From Polaromonas sp. CF318 (lineage in GTDB: Bacteria > Pseudomonadota > Gammaproteobacteria > Burkholderiales > Burkholderiaceae_C), in contig NZ_AKIV01000045.1 in NCBI RefSeq assembly GCF_000282655.1, positions 1 through 58,011 of the forward strand: a stretch of 58,011 nucleotides of DNA, read 5' to 3'. The position numbers and the translations under genes were made by a program. Below, piece after piece: positions 1-8,999 of the stretch (position 1 is the stretch's first letter; every line of letters begins with the position of its first letter). The notes under the pieces were generated by a model. That model saw only the letters and a list, made by a program, of their open reading frames with translations. It was not told the DNA's origin and searched no databases.

Positions 1-3000
1 TTGCCGCGGCTGGCGTACAGCAAGTCATTGCCGCCTTCGCCGTACAGCATGTCGTTGCCGTCACCGCCATTGAGCGTGTCGTTGCCAAAGCCGCCTGCCA
101 GCACATTGGCAGCCGCATTGCCAGTTAGAACGTTGTTCGAGGTGTTACCGGCCCCATCGATGGCGGCCGTTCCGGTGAGTGTGAGATTTTCGACATTCTC
201 GGCCAAGGTATGGCTGAGAGTGCTCTGCACGGTATCCGTCCCTTCATCGGCCTCCTCAACCACCATGACGCTGGCATGACCCACGATGTAAGCGTCGTTG
301 CCGGGTCCTCCCGCCAGTCGAACGCGTGCGTGCCCGGCTGCCAGGATGTCGTTGCCCGATCCACCGCTTATGCTTTGGTCGTCGCCGTTCGACTCCACAG
401 AAATGGCCTCATTCAGATGGTCCTTGAGCCAGTCGCCCATTCGAATGCCGTCGATGAACTCGATACTTCCCCGCAACGCATCCACAATGCGCAGAGTGCC
501 CCGGTTGCCGTAGCCCAGCAACAAGTCGGCATTGTCAGTTGCCACGGAAGCGGGTGAGCCATCCGCCAGCACCAGGACGTCAACGCCTTCGCTGTCGACC
601 ACTGTATCGCCCGCGCCTGCCGAGAAACTGTCGTTGCCGCTCCCGCCATCCAGCGTGTCCACCCCGGAGCCGCCGATCAGGACATCGCCCCCTCCGGCAC
701 CTGTCAGCGTATCGTCGCCGTCCCCGCCATCCAGGAAGTCGTCACCCTGCTGGCCTGCAGAAACAAGGTCATTGCTGTAGTTGCCATCAAGGAAAAGACC
801 GGAAGAGCCGTCTCCGGACAACAGATCGTTACCGGCTCCTCCGTACAGTGCGTCACCGGCACCGCCTCCCAGCAAAACGTCATTGCCATCGCCGCCATCC
901 AGGAAATCCTTGCCGTAGATGACCGGAGGAACGTCACTACCCAGGGACCGGCTCAGGGCATAGTCAATACCGTCAACGTCGCCGACCAGGATGTCACCAC
1001 CACCGCCGCCCGCCATGATGTCGTTGCCCTCCATCCCCCACAACAAGTCCGCGCCTCCGTCACCGGCAACGACGTCGTCGTAGCCTGAGCCAAAAACAAT
1101 GTCATCACCATCGCCCGCACCGATGACGTCGGGATCGGGGCCCGTGAGATCAACCCAGGTTTGTGCACCATTGACCCACTGATTCATGCCGGACGGGTCA
1201 AACTGAACCTGTGCAAGGGCATTAACGCCAAACACGGGATTCCATGCCTGGACCGACGAATAGGAATACGGGTTGTAGTCGAGGTGATAAAAGGTTCCGG
1301 CGCCCATGATGACGTCGTCACCGGCACCGCCATGGATGAGGTCGCGACCGGGGCCACCGGCAATCAGGTCGTCACCCTCTCCGCCATTGATCTCGTCATC
1401 TCCCAGCCATCCTTGCAGCACGTCCTTGCCGCCCAGGCCATTGATCAGGTCGCCCGCAAAGCTGCCCGAAATCACATCAAAGAAGTTTTGCTCCTCCACG
1501 CCGCCTATCAAGGTACCATCAGCGCCCCAGTGGGTGGACAGCCAGTCGTAACTGTCACCTACCAACGGGCCATGCTGGTCGCCGTTGAAGATGTGCTGGG
1601 TGACGGGCGGTGGCGCGGTAGCGCCATCCATCGTCAGGCCGAGTTGCCCGTCTTGCCAGTCTTTGACACGGATGGCATCAAGGCTGCCGTCTTTCGTGAT
1701 CAAAAGGTCGCGGTCAGCAGCGCCACTGCCTGCCAGCGTGAAGGTGTAACCCTGCTCTTTGTTCTGCCAGACGTTGTCCAGCCCCTCCACCTTCTTGCCG
1801 CCTTGCAGCACGCTGCCGTCCACCTGGATGCCGCCCCGGCCATCGCTGTCCACGATGGTGTCAGACCCGAATGCGCCCGTGAATTGGTAGGTGTCAGAAC
1901 CTCCACCGCCCGCTAGCAGGTCGGTGCCGGCGCCGCCGTTCAGGGTGTCGTCGCCTTCGCCCGCATAAAAAGTGTCGGCCCTGTTGCCGCCGGTCAGCGT
2001 GTCGCCACCGGCGCCACCAATGAATATCTGCCTCTTGTTGCCATCCATGGCTGTCACCGTAACGCCTTCAGTGCCGCTGACAACATTCCACTGGTCGTAG
2101 TTGACCATCTCGGCAAAAGTGTCATGCGCGCTGGCAACGGGGTTCAGCCAGGAGGTCACATAACGCAGGGCTTTGTTTTCCGCACCGGCCAGGCCCGCGC
2201 CCTGGGCAGAGGTGTATTGCAGCAGGTTGCCGGTCTGGGTGAAGAATTCCTGGCCCGCATAGTTGCTGTCTTGCCAGAAATACCACTCGATGCCCTGGGC
2301 CGCCAGGGCGTCTTGCGCGGCACGGTTCAAGTCGGCCATTCTGGTGCCAATCTTTTGCAGGTCGTTGGCAAAGTGGCTGAGCATGGCATTGGGGGCAATG
2401 TCCGCCACCCCAATTTGATTGCGGTTGAGCCAGACCAGAAAATCCTGCTCTTTGCCCGTAATCAGATCCACCGCATAGAAAGTCCTGTCAAATATCAGCG
2501 ACAAGGCGCCTGTCAAGGTGGCGGCCCATTTGTTGAAGGTCGGGCTCATCAAGCCCGCGGCATGCAAATCAATGCTGTGCTTGGAGGTCATGCCCAGTTC
2601 GGTTTCGCCGGCGGTGAACAGCGAGGTACGTGTGCCCGGGGTTTCGATAAAGGGCAGGAGAAAGAGCGTTTTTTCGAGTATCTCGCCCTTGACGGCCCAG
2701 GCCTGGACTTTGGCCGAGCGCGCGGTGTAGTCGCCGCCCGGGCTGAAGTCGGCCAGCGCTTCCGGAATACCGCCTAAATGAGGATCGACCAGTGCATTGG
2801 CAAAAAGCTTCGCCCTGATGGCGGCCAGTGGCCCCAAGGCGCCCAAGGCGTATTGCGTGGGATCGGCGGACTTGCCGAACGGCGCGGGCGCAAACACCTT
2901 GGCGGGCCGATCAAAATACACAGCCATCATGGCGGCCAAGCCGCCGCCCAGACTATGTCCGGTAAAGGTGATGTTGCCGTTGCCAAGATCGGCAGCAACC

Positions 3001-3332
3001 CTTTGGTACAGCTCCGCAGCGGCAACCGCTTGCGGGCCCAGCAGGCCGACAGCCAAGGGCATATTGCCTGCAAACCAGTCACCGGCTTGCCCCGCACCGG
3101 ATCCGCCAAACTGCGTTCCCGCGTAGGCGATCACAATTTCGCCTGTCACGTCCCGATACACCCGAGCGCTAAAACCGGTACCGGGAAAACTGGCATTGGG
3201 GCCAGACCCTGAGATTGCGTATTGAGTTAACTCAGTCCAGCTCGGCGGGATAGGAGCATAGTTACCTTTAAATTGCCTGGTGTCCCGATAGGCGTCGCCT
3301 GACAGCAATGCATACTCGAATGGTTGGGTCAC
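1..3332 (-). CDS. RTX-type calcium-binding protein with class 3 lipase domain (3' end outside window)
   Basis: Likely a secreted lipase or esterase. About 1110 codons are present and the frame is still open at base 1, so the C-terminus is missing. The N-terminal ~200 residues look like a Lipase_3 alpha/beta-hydrolase: a YAGT strand near residue 70, DWFAGN near 85, and the nucleophile elbow GHSLGGG with Ser127. From about nt 2020 down to 1 the protein carries several blocks of GGxGxDxLx nonapeptides, the calcium-binding RTX beta-roll. There is no N-terminal signal peptide, which fits type I secretion through a C-terminal signal lying off the window; no ABC exporter genes are visible here. I chose the GTG at 3332 because GGAGG lies 6 nt upstream and it overlaps the stop of the preceding lipoprotein gene (GTGA). 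Fold and secretion route are inferred from motifs; the substrate is unknown. Confidence 0.88.
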   Translation of the reverse strand, partial: MTQPFEYALLSGDAYRDTRQFKGNYAPIPPSWTELTQYAISGSGPNASFPGTGFSARVYRDVTGEIVIAYAGTQFGGSGAGQAGDWFAGNMPLAVGLLGPQAVAAAELYQRVAADLGNGNITFTGHSLGGGLAAMMAVYFDRPAKVFAPAPFGKSADPTQYALGALGPLAAIRAKLFANALVDPHLGGIPEALADFSPGGDYTARSAKVQAWAVKGEILEKTLFLLPFIETPGTRTSLFTAGETELGMTSKHSIDLHAAGLMSPTFNKWAATLTGALSLIFDRTFYAVDLITGKEQDFLVWLNRNQIGVADIAPNAMLSHFANDLQKIGTRMADLNRAAQDALAAQGIEWYFWQDSNYAGQEFFTQTGNLLQYTSAQGAGLAGAENKALRYVTSWLNPVASAHDTFAEMVNYDQWNVVSGTEGVTVTAMDGNKRQIFIGGAGGDTLTGGNRADTFYAGEGDDTLNGGAGTDLLAGGGGSDTYQFTGAFGSDTIVDSDGRGGIQVDGSVLQGGKKVEGLDNVWQNKEQGYTFTLAGSGAADRDLLITKDGSLDAIRVKDWQDGQLGLTMDGATAPPPVTQHIFNGDQHGPLVGDSYDWLSTHWGADGTLIGGVEEQNFFDVISGSFAGDLINGLGGKDVLQGWLGDDEINGGEGDDLIAGGPGRDLIHGGAGDDVIMGAGTFYHLDYNPYSYSSVQAWNPVFGVNALAQVQFDPSGMNQWVNGAQTWVDLTGPDPDVIGAGDGDDIVFGSGYDDVVAGDGGADLLWGMEGNDIMAGGGGGDILVGDVDGIDYALSRSLGSDVPPVIYGKDFLDGGDGNDVLLGGGAGDALYGGAGNDLLSGDGSSGLFLDGNYSNDLVSAGQQGDDFLDGGDGDDTLTGAGGGDVLIGGSGVDTLDGGSGNDSFSAGAGDTVVDSEGVDVLVLADGSPASVATDNADLLLGYGNRGTLRIVDALRGSIEFIDGIRMGDWLKDHLNEAISVESNGDDQSISGGSGNDILAAGHARVRLAGGPGNDAYIVGHASVMVVEEADEGTDTVQSTLSHTLAENVENLTLTGTAAIDGAGNTSNNVLTGNAAANVLAGGFGNDTLNGGDGNDMLYGEGGNDLLYASRG

Positions 3333-3985
3333 TTTGAACCTCCTGCTTCTTTGTTTGATGTAGAAAGTCCGGTTGGACTTGTGGCCTCCTCCCGTGGGCG
3401 GCAAGTGTTGATATGACCGGAGCTAAGAGGATGTTTGACCAACCAGTCCTCCTTGTTTTTTAGCGATATGCGTCGCTCATGAAATTGGGCGTGCTCAGCG
3501 GCTGTGCCGTATAGCAGCATGTTCGGCATGCGCAATGCACGCGGCAAATCTTGGATTCGGATGGGAACAAATTCAGTACCCACAAGCTTCGCTACCTCAT
3601 CGCAATTGAGCGAGGGATAGCGCCCCCAGTTTTGTCCCGGCATTTCCTCGGAGCGGTAATAAGGTCCCCCTCTCAGCGTCACGTACCATGCGCCTTCATG
3701 CTGATCAAGAAGCGAAGGGCTATATCCCTTGAATAGCTGCGTGACCTTGCCGCTGGTTCCGCCGGTATCGAAGGTCAGCGTCGTATCCCTGGACATGATG
3801 GTTCCGCCGTACCGCGTGAACCCTTGATGGATGCGTTCGTAGGTATTCTTCAAATGCACAACAATCACGCGCCCATCGTGCAGCCGCACCTCTTCATCCC
3901 AGTCAAGATCAAACCGCCGGTCATACAGACAAGCGCTCAGCAATGGAGTGGATGCCGCAGCAAGCAGCAAGTTACGGCGGTTCAT
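3329..3985 (-). CDS. Putative lipoprotein upstream of RTX lipase
   Basis: A 218-residue protein that I cannot place in a named family. The N-terminus has two Arg after Met-Asn, a hydrophobic stretch, and a lipobox LLSAC with Cys19, so it should be lipidated and anchored in the inner or outer membrane facing the periplasm. The rest is soluble and mostly polar, with a WDEEVRLHDGR segment just after the anchor. Its start overlaps the stop of the small membrane gene upstream by 4 nt (ATGA), and its stop overlaps the GTG start of the RTX lipase by 4 nt, so the three genes are translationally coupled. The context suggests it serves the lipase, for example as chaperone, modifier or self-protection factor; this is inference. 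Base composition looks somewhat less GC-rich than the housekeeping genes to its right. Confidence 0.8.
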   Translation of the reverse strand: MNRRNLLLAAASTPLLSACLYDRRFDLDWDEEVRLHDGRVIVVHLKNTYERIHQGFTRYGGTIMSRDTTLTFDTGGTSGKVTQLFKGYSPSLLDQHEGAWYVTLRGGPYYRSEEMPGQNWGRYPSLNCDEVAKLVGTEFVPIRIQDLPRALRMPNMLLYGTAAEHAQFHERRISLKNKEDWLVKHPLSSGHINTCRPREEATSPTGLSTSNKEAGGSK

Positions 3986-4170
3986 GCCGGGGTTCCTGCA
4001 GCTCCTGTCGCCATACTGAGCAGCGGCGAAAAAGCAAAAATCACAAACAACAGAAACTTGGTCAGCAAGCGCATGGACCGGTCCGGGATCAGGTTGCCGG
4101 CCTTCTCAACGCCCCATCCGCACACGGTGATCCATACGGCAATCACGACGAAAAGAAGGAGCTCTTTCAT
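3982..4170 (-). CDS. Small membrane protein, first gene of the RTX lipase operon
   Basis: A 62-residue protein with two likely membrane helices: residues ~4-20 (LLLFVVIAVWITVCGWG) and ~36-52 (LTKFLLFVIFAFSPLL), joined by a short charged loop. No family recognised. It opens a three-gene unit: its TGA overlaps the ATG of the lipoprotein gene by 4 nt. The ribosome site upstream is weak (purines AGCAGAAG ahead of the ATG). Because of the perfect coupling I consider it a real gene. Possible roles are holin-like or membrane protection factor, but nothing in the sequence decides this. Confidence 0.65.
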   Translation of the reverse strand: MKELLLFVVIAVWITVCGWGVEKAGNLIPDRSMRLLTKFLLFVIFAFSPLLSMATGAAGTPA

Positions 4171-4584
4171 CGAATGCTTCTGCTTTTAAAACAGCCAGGC
4201 ATGTCTTGCCATGCCGCCGCCTGCGATCTGAAACTCATCACACACCTCCCTTTCCAACGCACCAGGGGACGGACTGTAAAGACATGCAGGGAAACGCGCC
4301 AATAGTGTTTAAACATCCGCGCATACGCTTCCCTCATAGAGAGAATGGACACAAACTTCGGCGTGGACACAGACCCGCACGCGCGTGTGCCCGCCTGCGC
4401 TGGTCACGCATGCGGATCGAAAAACGGGATTGAATGCGGAGGGCGCGGATGTCCCTCGGAGATTTTTTCGTTACCGACAATCAGGTGAAGCGAAAGCTCG
4501 CACCAGGGGCGCAGCAGGTTGCCGGCATTCAAACTGGCTCAAGATGGAAGGCGCGTCACCCGAGGGCAGCAAGCGCCCCAGCCC
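4171..4584. other. Intergenic region without a convincing gene
   Basis: A 414-nt gap between dbpA and the lipase operon, both on the minus strand. Short frames cross it on both strands, but none has a good ribosome site, a recognisable domain or coupling to a neighbour. It should contain the promoter of the lipase operon and the 3' end of the dbpA transcript. I see no strong terminator hairpin, no repeat and no clear -35/-10 pair. Confidence 0.5.
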
Positions 4585-6015
4585 TTAATCTTCCAGCAAG
4601 CGCACCTTCACGCTCTTGCCCTTGACCCGGCCTGTGGAGAGTTTTTGCAGCGCTTCGTTCGCAATGCGTCGGTCCACCGCAACATAGGTCGAGAACTCAT
4701 TGACATTGATCTTGCCGACCTGTTCGCGCGTGAAGCCGGCCTCGCCGGTCAGCGCGCCCAGCACGTCGCCGGCGCGGATTTTTTCCTTGCGGCCGCCGAC
4801 GATCTGCAGGGTCACCATGGGCGGCAGCAGCGGCTCATTGCTGGCGGGCGTCAGTTCCGTCAGTTTGTGCCACTCGGACTCGGCTTTCTGCAGCACTTCG
4901 ATTTTTCCGACGTGGCCCATCTCGTCCATGCTGGCCAGGCTGATGGCCCAGCCTTCTTCGTCGGCGCGGCCGGTGCGGCCTATGCGGTGGATGTGCACCT
5001 CGGCGTCGGGTGTGACGTCAACGTTGATGACCATCGCGAGTTGCGCAATGTCCAGGCCGCGCGCGGCGACGTCGGTGGCCACCAGTACCGAACAGCTGCG
5101 GTTGGCGAACTGCACCAGCACCTGGTCGCGCTCACGCTGCTCGAGCTCACCGAACAGGGCCAGCGCACTGAAGCCCTGGTCTCTCAAATAGGCCACCAGG
5201 GCGCGGCACTGCGATTTGGTGTTGCAGAACGCCAGCGTGCTGGCCGGGCGGAAGTGCCGCAACACCTGCGCGACGGCGCCCAGGCGGGCTTCGTCATGGT
5301 CGCTGTCGGGAACCTGGTACCAGCGCTGCTGTATCTTGGTTTTTTCATGCTGGGCCTGCACCGTGATGGTTTGGGGCGCCTTCATGAACTGCTGGCTGAG
5401 CTTGGCGATGCCTTCGGGGTAGGTCGCCGAGAACAGCAGAGTCTGCCGCTCTTTGGGGCACTGCTTGGCGACGGTGACGATGTCCTCAAAAAATCCCATG
5501 TCCAGCATGCGGTCGGCTTCGTCGAGCACCAGGGTGTTGAGCGCTTCGAGCGTGAGGTTGCCGCGCGCCAGGTGGTCCATGATGCGGCCGGGCGTGCCGA
5601 CCACGATATGTGCGCCGTTTTCCAGGCTGGCGCTCTGGTTACGCAGCGGCACACCGCCGCACAGCACCACGACTTTGGTGTTCTCTTCGGCGCGCGCCAG
5701 GCGCCGGATTTCGGTGGCCACCTGGTCGGCCAGTTCGCGCGTGGGGCACAGCACCATGGCCTGCACCGCGAAGCGACGTGGATTGAGGTTGGCCAGCAGC
5801 GGAATGGCAAAGGCCGCTGTCTTGCCGCTGCCGGTCTTGGCCTGGGCGATCAGGTCCTTGCCGAGCAGCGCCACGGGCAGGCTCGCGGCCTGGATGGGCG
5901 TCATGTTCAGGTAGCCAAGCTGCTGCAGGTTGGCCAGCGTGGCGGGGGTCAGCGGCAGGGTGGCGAAGTCGGTGTTGGATGCGCCGGGTGCGGCTGTCTT
6001 GGAAGAGGTGGTCAT
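4585..6015 (-). CDS. dbpA: ATP-dependent RNA helicase DbpA
   Basis: A DEAD-box helicase of 476 residues acting in large ribosomal subunit maturation through 23S rRNA helix 92. Helicase motifs appear in order: AKTGSGKT (59-66), PTRELADQ (91-98), TPGRI, DEAD (165-168), SAT (196-198), ARGLD and HRIGRTGR (343-350). The C-terminal ~75 residues form the DbpA RNA-binding domain, with the typical GKINVNEFSTYVAVDR and GRVKGKSVKVRLLED segments that separate DbpA from RhlE or SrmB. Length matches the family. It begins 24 nt after the end of the upstream hydrolase gene on the same strand with no terminator visible between them, so read-through is possible, but functionally it is a housekeeping gene. Confidence 0.96.
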   Translation of the reverse strand: MTTSSKTAAPGASNTDFATLPLTPATLANLQQLGYLNMTPIQAASLPVALLGKDLIAQAKTGSGKTAAFAIPLLANLNPRRFAVQAMVLCPTRELADQVATEIRRLARAEENTKVVVLCGGVPLRNQSASLENGAHIVVGTPGRIMDHLARGNLTLEALNTLVLDEADRMLDMGFFEDIVTVAKQCPKERQTLLFSATYPEGIAKLSQQFMKAPQTITVQAQHEKTKIQQRWYQVPDSDHDEARLGAVAQVLRHFRPASTLAFCNTKSQCRALVAYLRDQGFSALALFGELEQRERDQVLVQFANRSCSVLVATDVAARGLDIAQLAMVINVDVTPDAEVHIHRIGRTGRADEEGWAISLASMDEMGHVGKIEVLQKAESEWHKLTELTPASNEPLLPPMVTLQIVGGRKEKIRAGDVLGALTGEAGFTREQVGKINVNEFSTYVAVDRRIANEALQKLSTGRVKGKSVKVRLLED

Positions 6016-6039
6016 GCACCGATTATCGGCGCATGGTGT

Positions 6040-7968
6040 TCACAAGCCCTCAGCCGCTCGCGGCGCGATGGGAAGCACCAGCCGCGAGGGCCTGTCGGCC
6101 GACAGGTGCACCCGGTTGACGGCTGCCTGCCTGCGCTGTGATCGTCCCTCGGGTTCACCCGTGTTGGGGTTCACATCGAAGCGCGGGAAGTTGCTGCTGG
6201 AGATGTCAAGCCGGATGCGATGCCCCTTCTTGAAGAGGTTGGAAGTGGGCATGGGCTCTATGGTGATTTCGGCGATTTCGCCTGGTGCGAGCAATTCCGG
6301 GCTTTCCCATGAGCGGCGGTAGCGGCAGCGAAGAATGCCGTCGGTGAGGTTCATGGCATAGCCCCGCGGGTAGTCGGCATTGGGCGGATGCACATCAATG
6401 AGCTTGGCGGTGAAATCGGTGTCCGGCGCGCTCGAGGAAATCCACAGCGTAATGGCGACCGGGCCTGTCACCTCCATGTCCTCTTCGAGCGGCGAAGTTT
6501 CAAACACCAGCACATCGGGGCGCGCGGCAAGCGGCAGGTAAGGAGGCCGGGCGCTGAAGACTCCTGGGTGGGTGCGCTGGTCATAGGCGCCCGCCGTCAT
6601 CAGCGGCTCGCCCGAGGTGATAGAGCCGCCAATGGTGGGCACCGGGTGCGCCGGGTCGAAGTCAAACGCGAGCACGGCCTCGCACGCCGGCGCCCGCGTC
6701 TGCAGCGTGCCGTCGGCCTGCAGGTAGTAGGGCCGGAACTCGGTGCCGGGTAGCGGCCAGTCAGCGGCCTTGCACCAGCGCCCGCCATGGTCGAGCCGCC
6801 CGTTCGTGTTGCGCCGCCCGGAGCCACCGCCCATGCGGAAATAGCGCACGGGCGGATCGTCGGCAGCGTCCGGCGCCTGCTCCGCCTGGCCCTTGAGCCA
6901 GCGGTCGAACCAGGCCAGGCGAAAAGCCAGGTGGTCTTCCGCCAACGTTCCATCGAGGGTGGCCTGCGGACCGAAATCCACATCACCGGCAAACGTCACG
7001 CTGCGCTCGCCGTGGGTCCATGGCCCGAGCACCAGGCGCGCCAGGCCATTTTTGCGGCGCGAGATGCCGAGGTAGTTGTCCGTGGCGGTCTGCGCATAAG
7101 GATCCCACCAGCCGCACATCAGCAGCGTGGGAATGCCGTCAAAGCAGTCGTAGTGCCCGGCGGCGTAGAGCTCCGGCTGGCGCCAGTAGGCGTCGAAGTT
7201 GCCGTGCTCCCATTGCTCGAACAGGTAGTTCTCGTACTCGGGTACCCATTTGAGTGGCGAATGCCCGCGCTTCCAGGGCATGGCGGTGAACCAGGCCGCG
7301 ATGTCCTCGGCGGCCAGTGCCGCCCGGATGACCGGGTCGCGCTGCGCGGGGCCGGTTCGCTGGGCGTTGGTGTGGGCCCAGGTCGCCTGCTTGAGCTCAA
7401 ACGCGCCGCCGTGGCGAATGCCGCCGCGGTAGGCACTGGCAAAGCCGCCGGCCTCCAGGAACATCGCGGCCAGGCCCGGCGGGCGCTGGCTCACGAGTGC
7501 GGTCTGCGTGTGCGCCGCATAAGACAGGCCCAGGGTGCCGATGCGGCCGTTGCACCAGGGCTGCGCGGCAACCCAGGCCAGCGCGTCATGGCCGTCGTTG
7601 GCCTCACCCAGGTATTTGGTGAATACGCCTTCCGAGGCAAAGCGCCCCCGGCAGTCCTGCAGGACCACAGCATAGCCCTGCCGCGCGAACCTCGCCGCCA
7701 CCTCGGCGCGGGAGACGGGGCGCGGGTCGCGCACCGTGCGCTCCCGGACGGTTTCGTTGCTTTTGCCGTAGGGCGTGCGCTCCACCAGCACCGGGAAGGG
7801 GCCGGGCAGGGCCTGGCCGTCGCGGGCCGGCAGGTAGACGTCGGTTGCCAGGCGTATGCCGTCGCGCATCGCCACCATGACATTGCCTTGGGCTGCCACC
7901 TCGTGCGCCGGTGCCGGCCTTGCCGAAGCGGTGGGCGCTGCTTGCGGCCATTGCGTCAGATTTTTCAT
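6040..7968 (-). CDS. CocE/NonD family hydrolase (X-Pro dipeptidyl-peptidase S15 type)
   Basis: A 642-residue alpha/beta-hydrolase of the peptidase S15 / CocE family, whose members cleave esters or acyl-amino compounds such as cocaine, glutaryl-7-ACA or X-Pro peptides. The N-terminus carries MRDGIRLATDVYLP typical of the family; the nucleophile elbow is GLSYAAH with Ser149; a CGWWDPYAQ segment (Asp) and a WTHGE segment (His) complete the triad. The C-terminal third is the jelly-roll PepX_C domain (LRLDISSSNFPRFDVNPNTGE). GGAG precedes the ATG by 6 nt. It is the last gene of the porin-Bug-hydrolase operon, 12 nt after the Bug gene. The operon suggests the enzyme acts on the compound taken up by the porin and the receptor; the actual substrate cannot be read from the sequence. 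No signal peptide, so cytoplasmic. Confidence 0.9.
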   Translation of the reverse strand: MKNLTQWPQAAPTASARPAPAHEVAAQGNVMVAMRDGIRLATDVYLPARDGQALPGPFPVLVERTPYGKSNETVRERTVRDPRPVSRAEVAARFARQGYAVVLQDCRGRFASEGVFTKYLGEANDGHDALAWVAAQPWCNGRIGTLGLSYAAHTQTALVSQRPPGLAAMFLEAGGFASAYRGGIRHGGAFELKQATWAHTNAQRTGPAQRDPVIRAALAAEDIAAWFTAMPWKRGHSPLKWVPEYENYLFEQWEHGNFDAYWRQPELYAAGHYDCFDGIPTLLMCGWWDPYAQTATDNYLGISRRKNGLARLVLGPWTHGERSVTFAGDVDFGPQATLDGTLAEDHLAFRLAWFDRWLKGQAEQAPDAADDPPVRYFRMGGGSGRRNTNGRLDHGGRWCKAADWPLPGTEFRPYYLQADGTLQTRAPACEAVLAFDFDPAHPVPTIGGSITSGEPLMTAGAYDQRTHPGVFSARPPYLPLAARPDVLVFETSPLEEDMEVTGPVAITLWISSSAPDTDFTAKLIDVHPPNADYPRGYAMNLTDGILRCRYRRSWESPELLAPGEIAEITIEPMPTSNLFKKGHRIRLDISSSNFPRFDVNPNTGEPEGRSQRRQAAVNRVHLSADRPSRLVLPIAPRAAEGL

Positions 7969-7980
7969 GCCGTGCTCCGC

Positions 7981-8952
7981 CTACTCGATCTTGAGCTTGC
8001 GCCCGGCGATCAGTTGGGTCCAACGTGCCGTGTCTTCCCGGATGTAGCGGGCCAGATCCTGCGCGCTGCCGGGCGCGGGCTCGCTGCCCTGCGCCACCAG
8101 TTGCCCGGCCACTTCGGAGTCGCGCAATGCCCGCTGCAAGTCCGCGCTGACCTTGTCCACAACCGCGGCCGGCGTGCGGGCCGGTGCAAACAGGGCGTAC
8201 CAGATGTCGTATTCAAAACCCGGCACGCCCGCTTCGGCCATGGTCGGAAGCTGCGGCAGCAAGACTGAACGCCTGGGGCTGGCCACGGCCAGGGCCGTAA
8301 GCTTGCCCACGGCGATTTGATGGGCCACGCTGGGCACCGCGTTGATGCCCAGCTGGACATGCCCACCCACCAGTTCATTGACGGAGGGCGCGGCCCCCTT
8401 GTAAGGCACATGGACCATCTCGGTCCCCGTCATCGCCAGGAACATTTCCATGGCCAGGTGGTTGGGACCTCCCGTGCCGCTGGAGCTGTAGTTGAGCTGG
8501 CCGGGCTTGCTTTTGGCCAGCGCGATGAGTTCCTTGACGGATTTCACGCCGATGGAGGGATGCGTGGTCAGCACCGGGGTGTTGGTCAGCACCTTGCCCA
8601 CGGGCGTGAAGTCCCTGGAGGGGTTGTAGGGCAGCTTGCTGTTCAGCAGCGGTGTGGTCACGATGCCGGAACCGGCGCCCATCAACAGGGTGTAGCCGTC
8701 CGCCGGGGCTGCGGCGGCGGCCTGCATGCCGGGAACGCCCGGGCGGTTGTCGATGACGACCGGCTGGCCCCAGTACTGGGAGAGCTTGCGCGCGACCACG
8801 CGCATGGCATTGTCAGCCGCGGCGCCCGCCGGGAACGGGATGACGACGCGCACCGGCTTGTCGGGATAGCCGGCGGCATGGGCGGCACCCGCCGCGGCGA
8901 AGGCGGCCAAGGTGAAACAGGCAGTGGTCAACAGCAAGAGGCGTCTGCGCAT
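7981..8952 (-). CDS. Bug-family (TctC-like) periplasmic solute receptor
   Basis: Tripartite tricarboxylate transporter type substrate-binding protein, about 323 residues. A classical signal peptide (MRRRLLLLTT to AHA) is followed by YPDKPVRVVIPFPAG, the family hallmark near the mature N-terminus; later FLAMTGTEMVHVPYKG and the ARYIREDTARW end are also typical. I chose the ATG at 8952, which has GGAG 9 nt upstream and gives a clean signal peptide; another ATG at 9000 in the same frame overlaps the porin stop but would put 16 polar residues before the signal sequence. No TctA/TctB membrane genes lie nearby, as is usual for the large orphan Bug families of Burkholderiales. Ligand unknown; the hydrolase downstream suggests a carboxylate or acylated amine. 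Confidence 0.93.
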   Translation of the reverse strand: MRRRLLLLTTACFTLAAFAAAGAAHAAGYPDKPVRVVIPFPAGAAADNAMRVVARKLSQYWGQPVVIDNRPGVPGMQAAAAAPADGYTLLMGAGSGIVTTPLLNSKLPYNPSRDFTPVGKVLTNTPVLTTHPSIGVKSVKELIALAKSKPGQLNYSSSGTGGPNHLAMEMFLAMTGTEMVHVPYKGAAPSVNELVGGHVQLGINAVPSVAHQIAVGKLTALAVASPRRSVLLPQLPTMAEAGVPGFEYDIWYALFAPARTPAAVVDKVSADLQRALRDSEVAGQLVAQGSEPAPGSAQDLARYIREDTARWTQLIAGRKLKIE

Positions 8953-8999
8953 GAAAGTATTCTCCGGGAGAAAGGGCGGGAAAGAGGACGAAGCTGACA

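Noticed and set aside
1..2020. CRISPR-like repetition in the first 2 kb
   Set aside because: The periodicity is 27 nt coding for RTX nonapeptides in one open frame with varying bases; no spacers.
4167..4370. Possible 67-residue gene upstream of the small membrane protein
   Set aside because: No ribosome site, no domain and mixed composition; overlap with the next start alone is not enough.
4519..6141. Open frame of 540 codons on the plus strand across dbpA
   Set aside because: Antisense of dbpA; its protein is His/Gly/Arg-rich without domain, whereas the minus strand gives all DEAD-box motifs.
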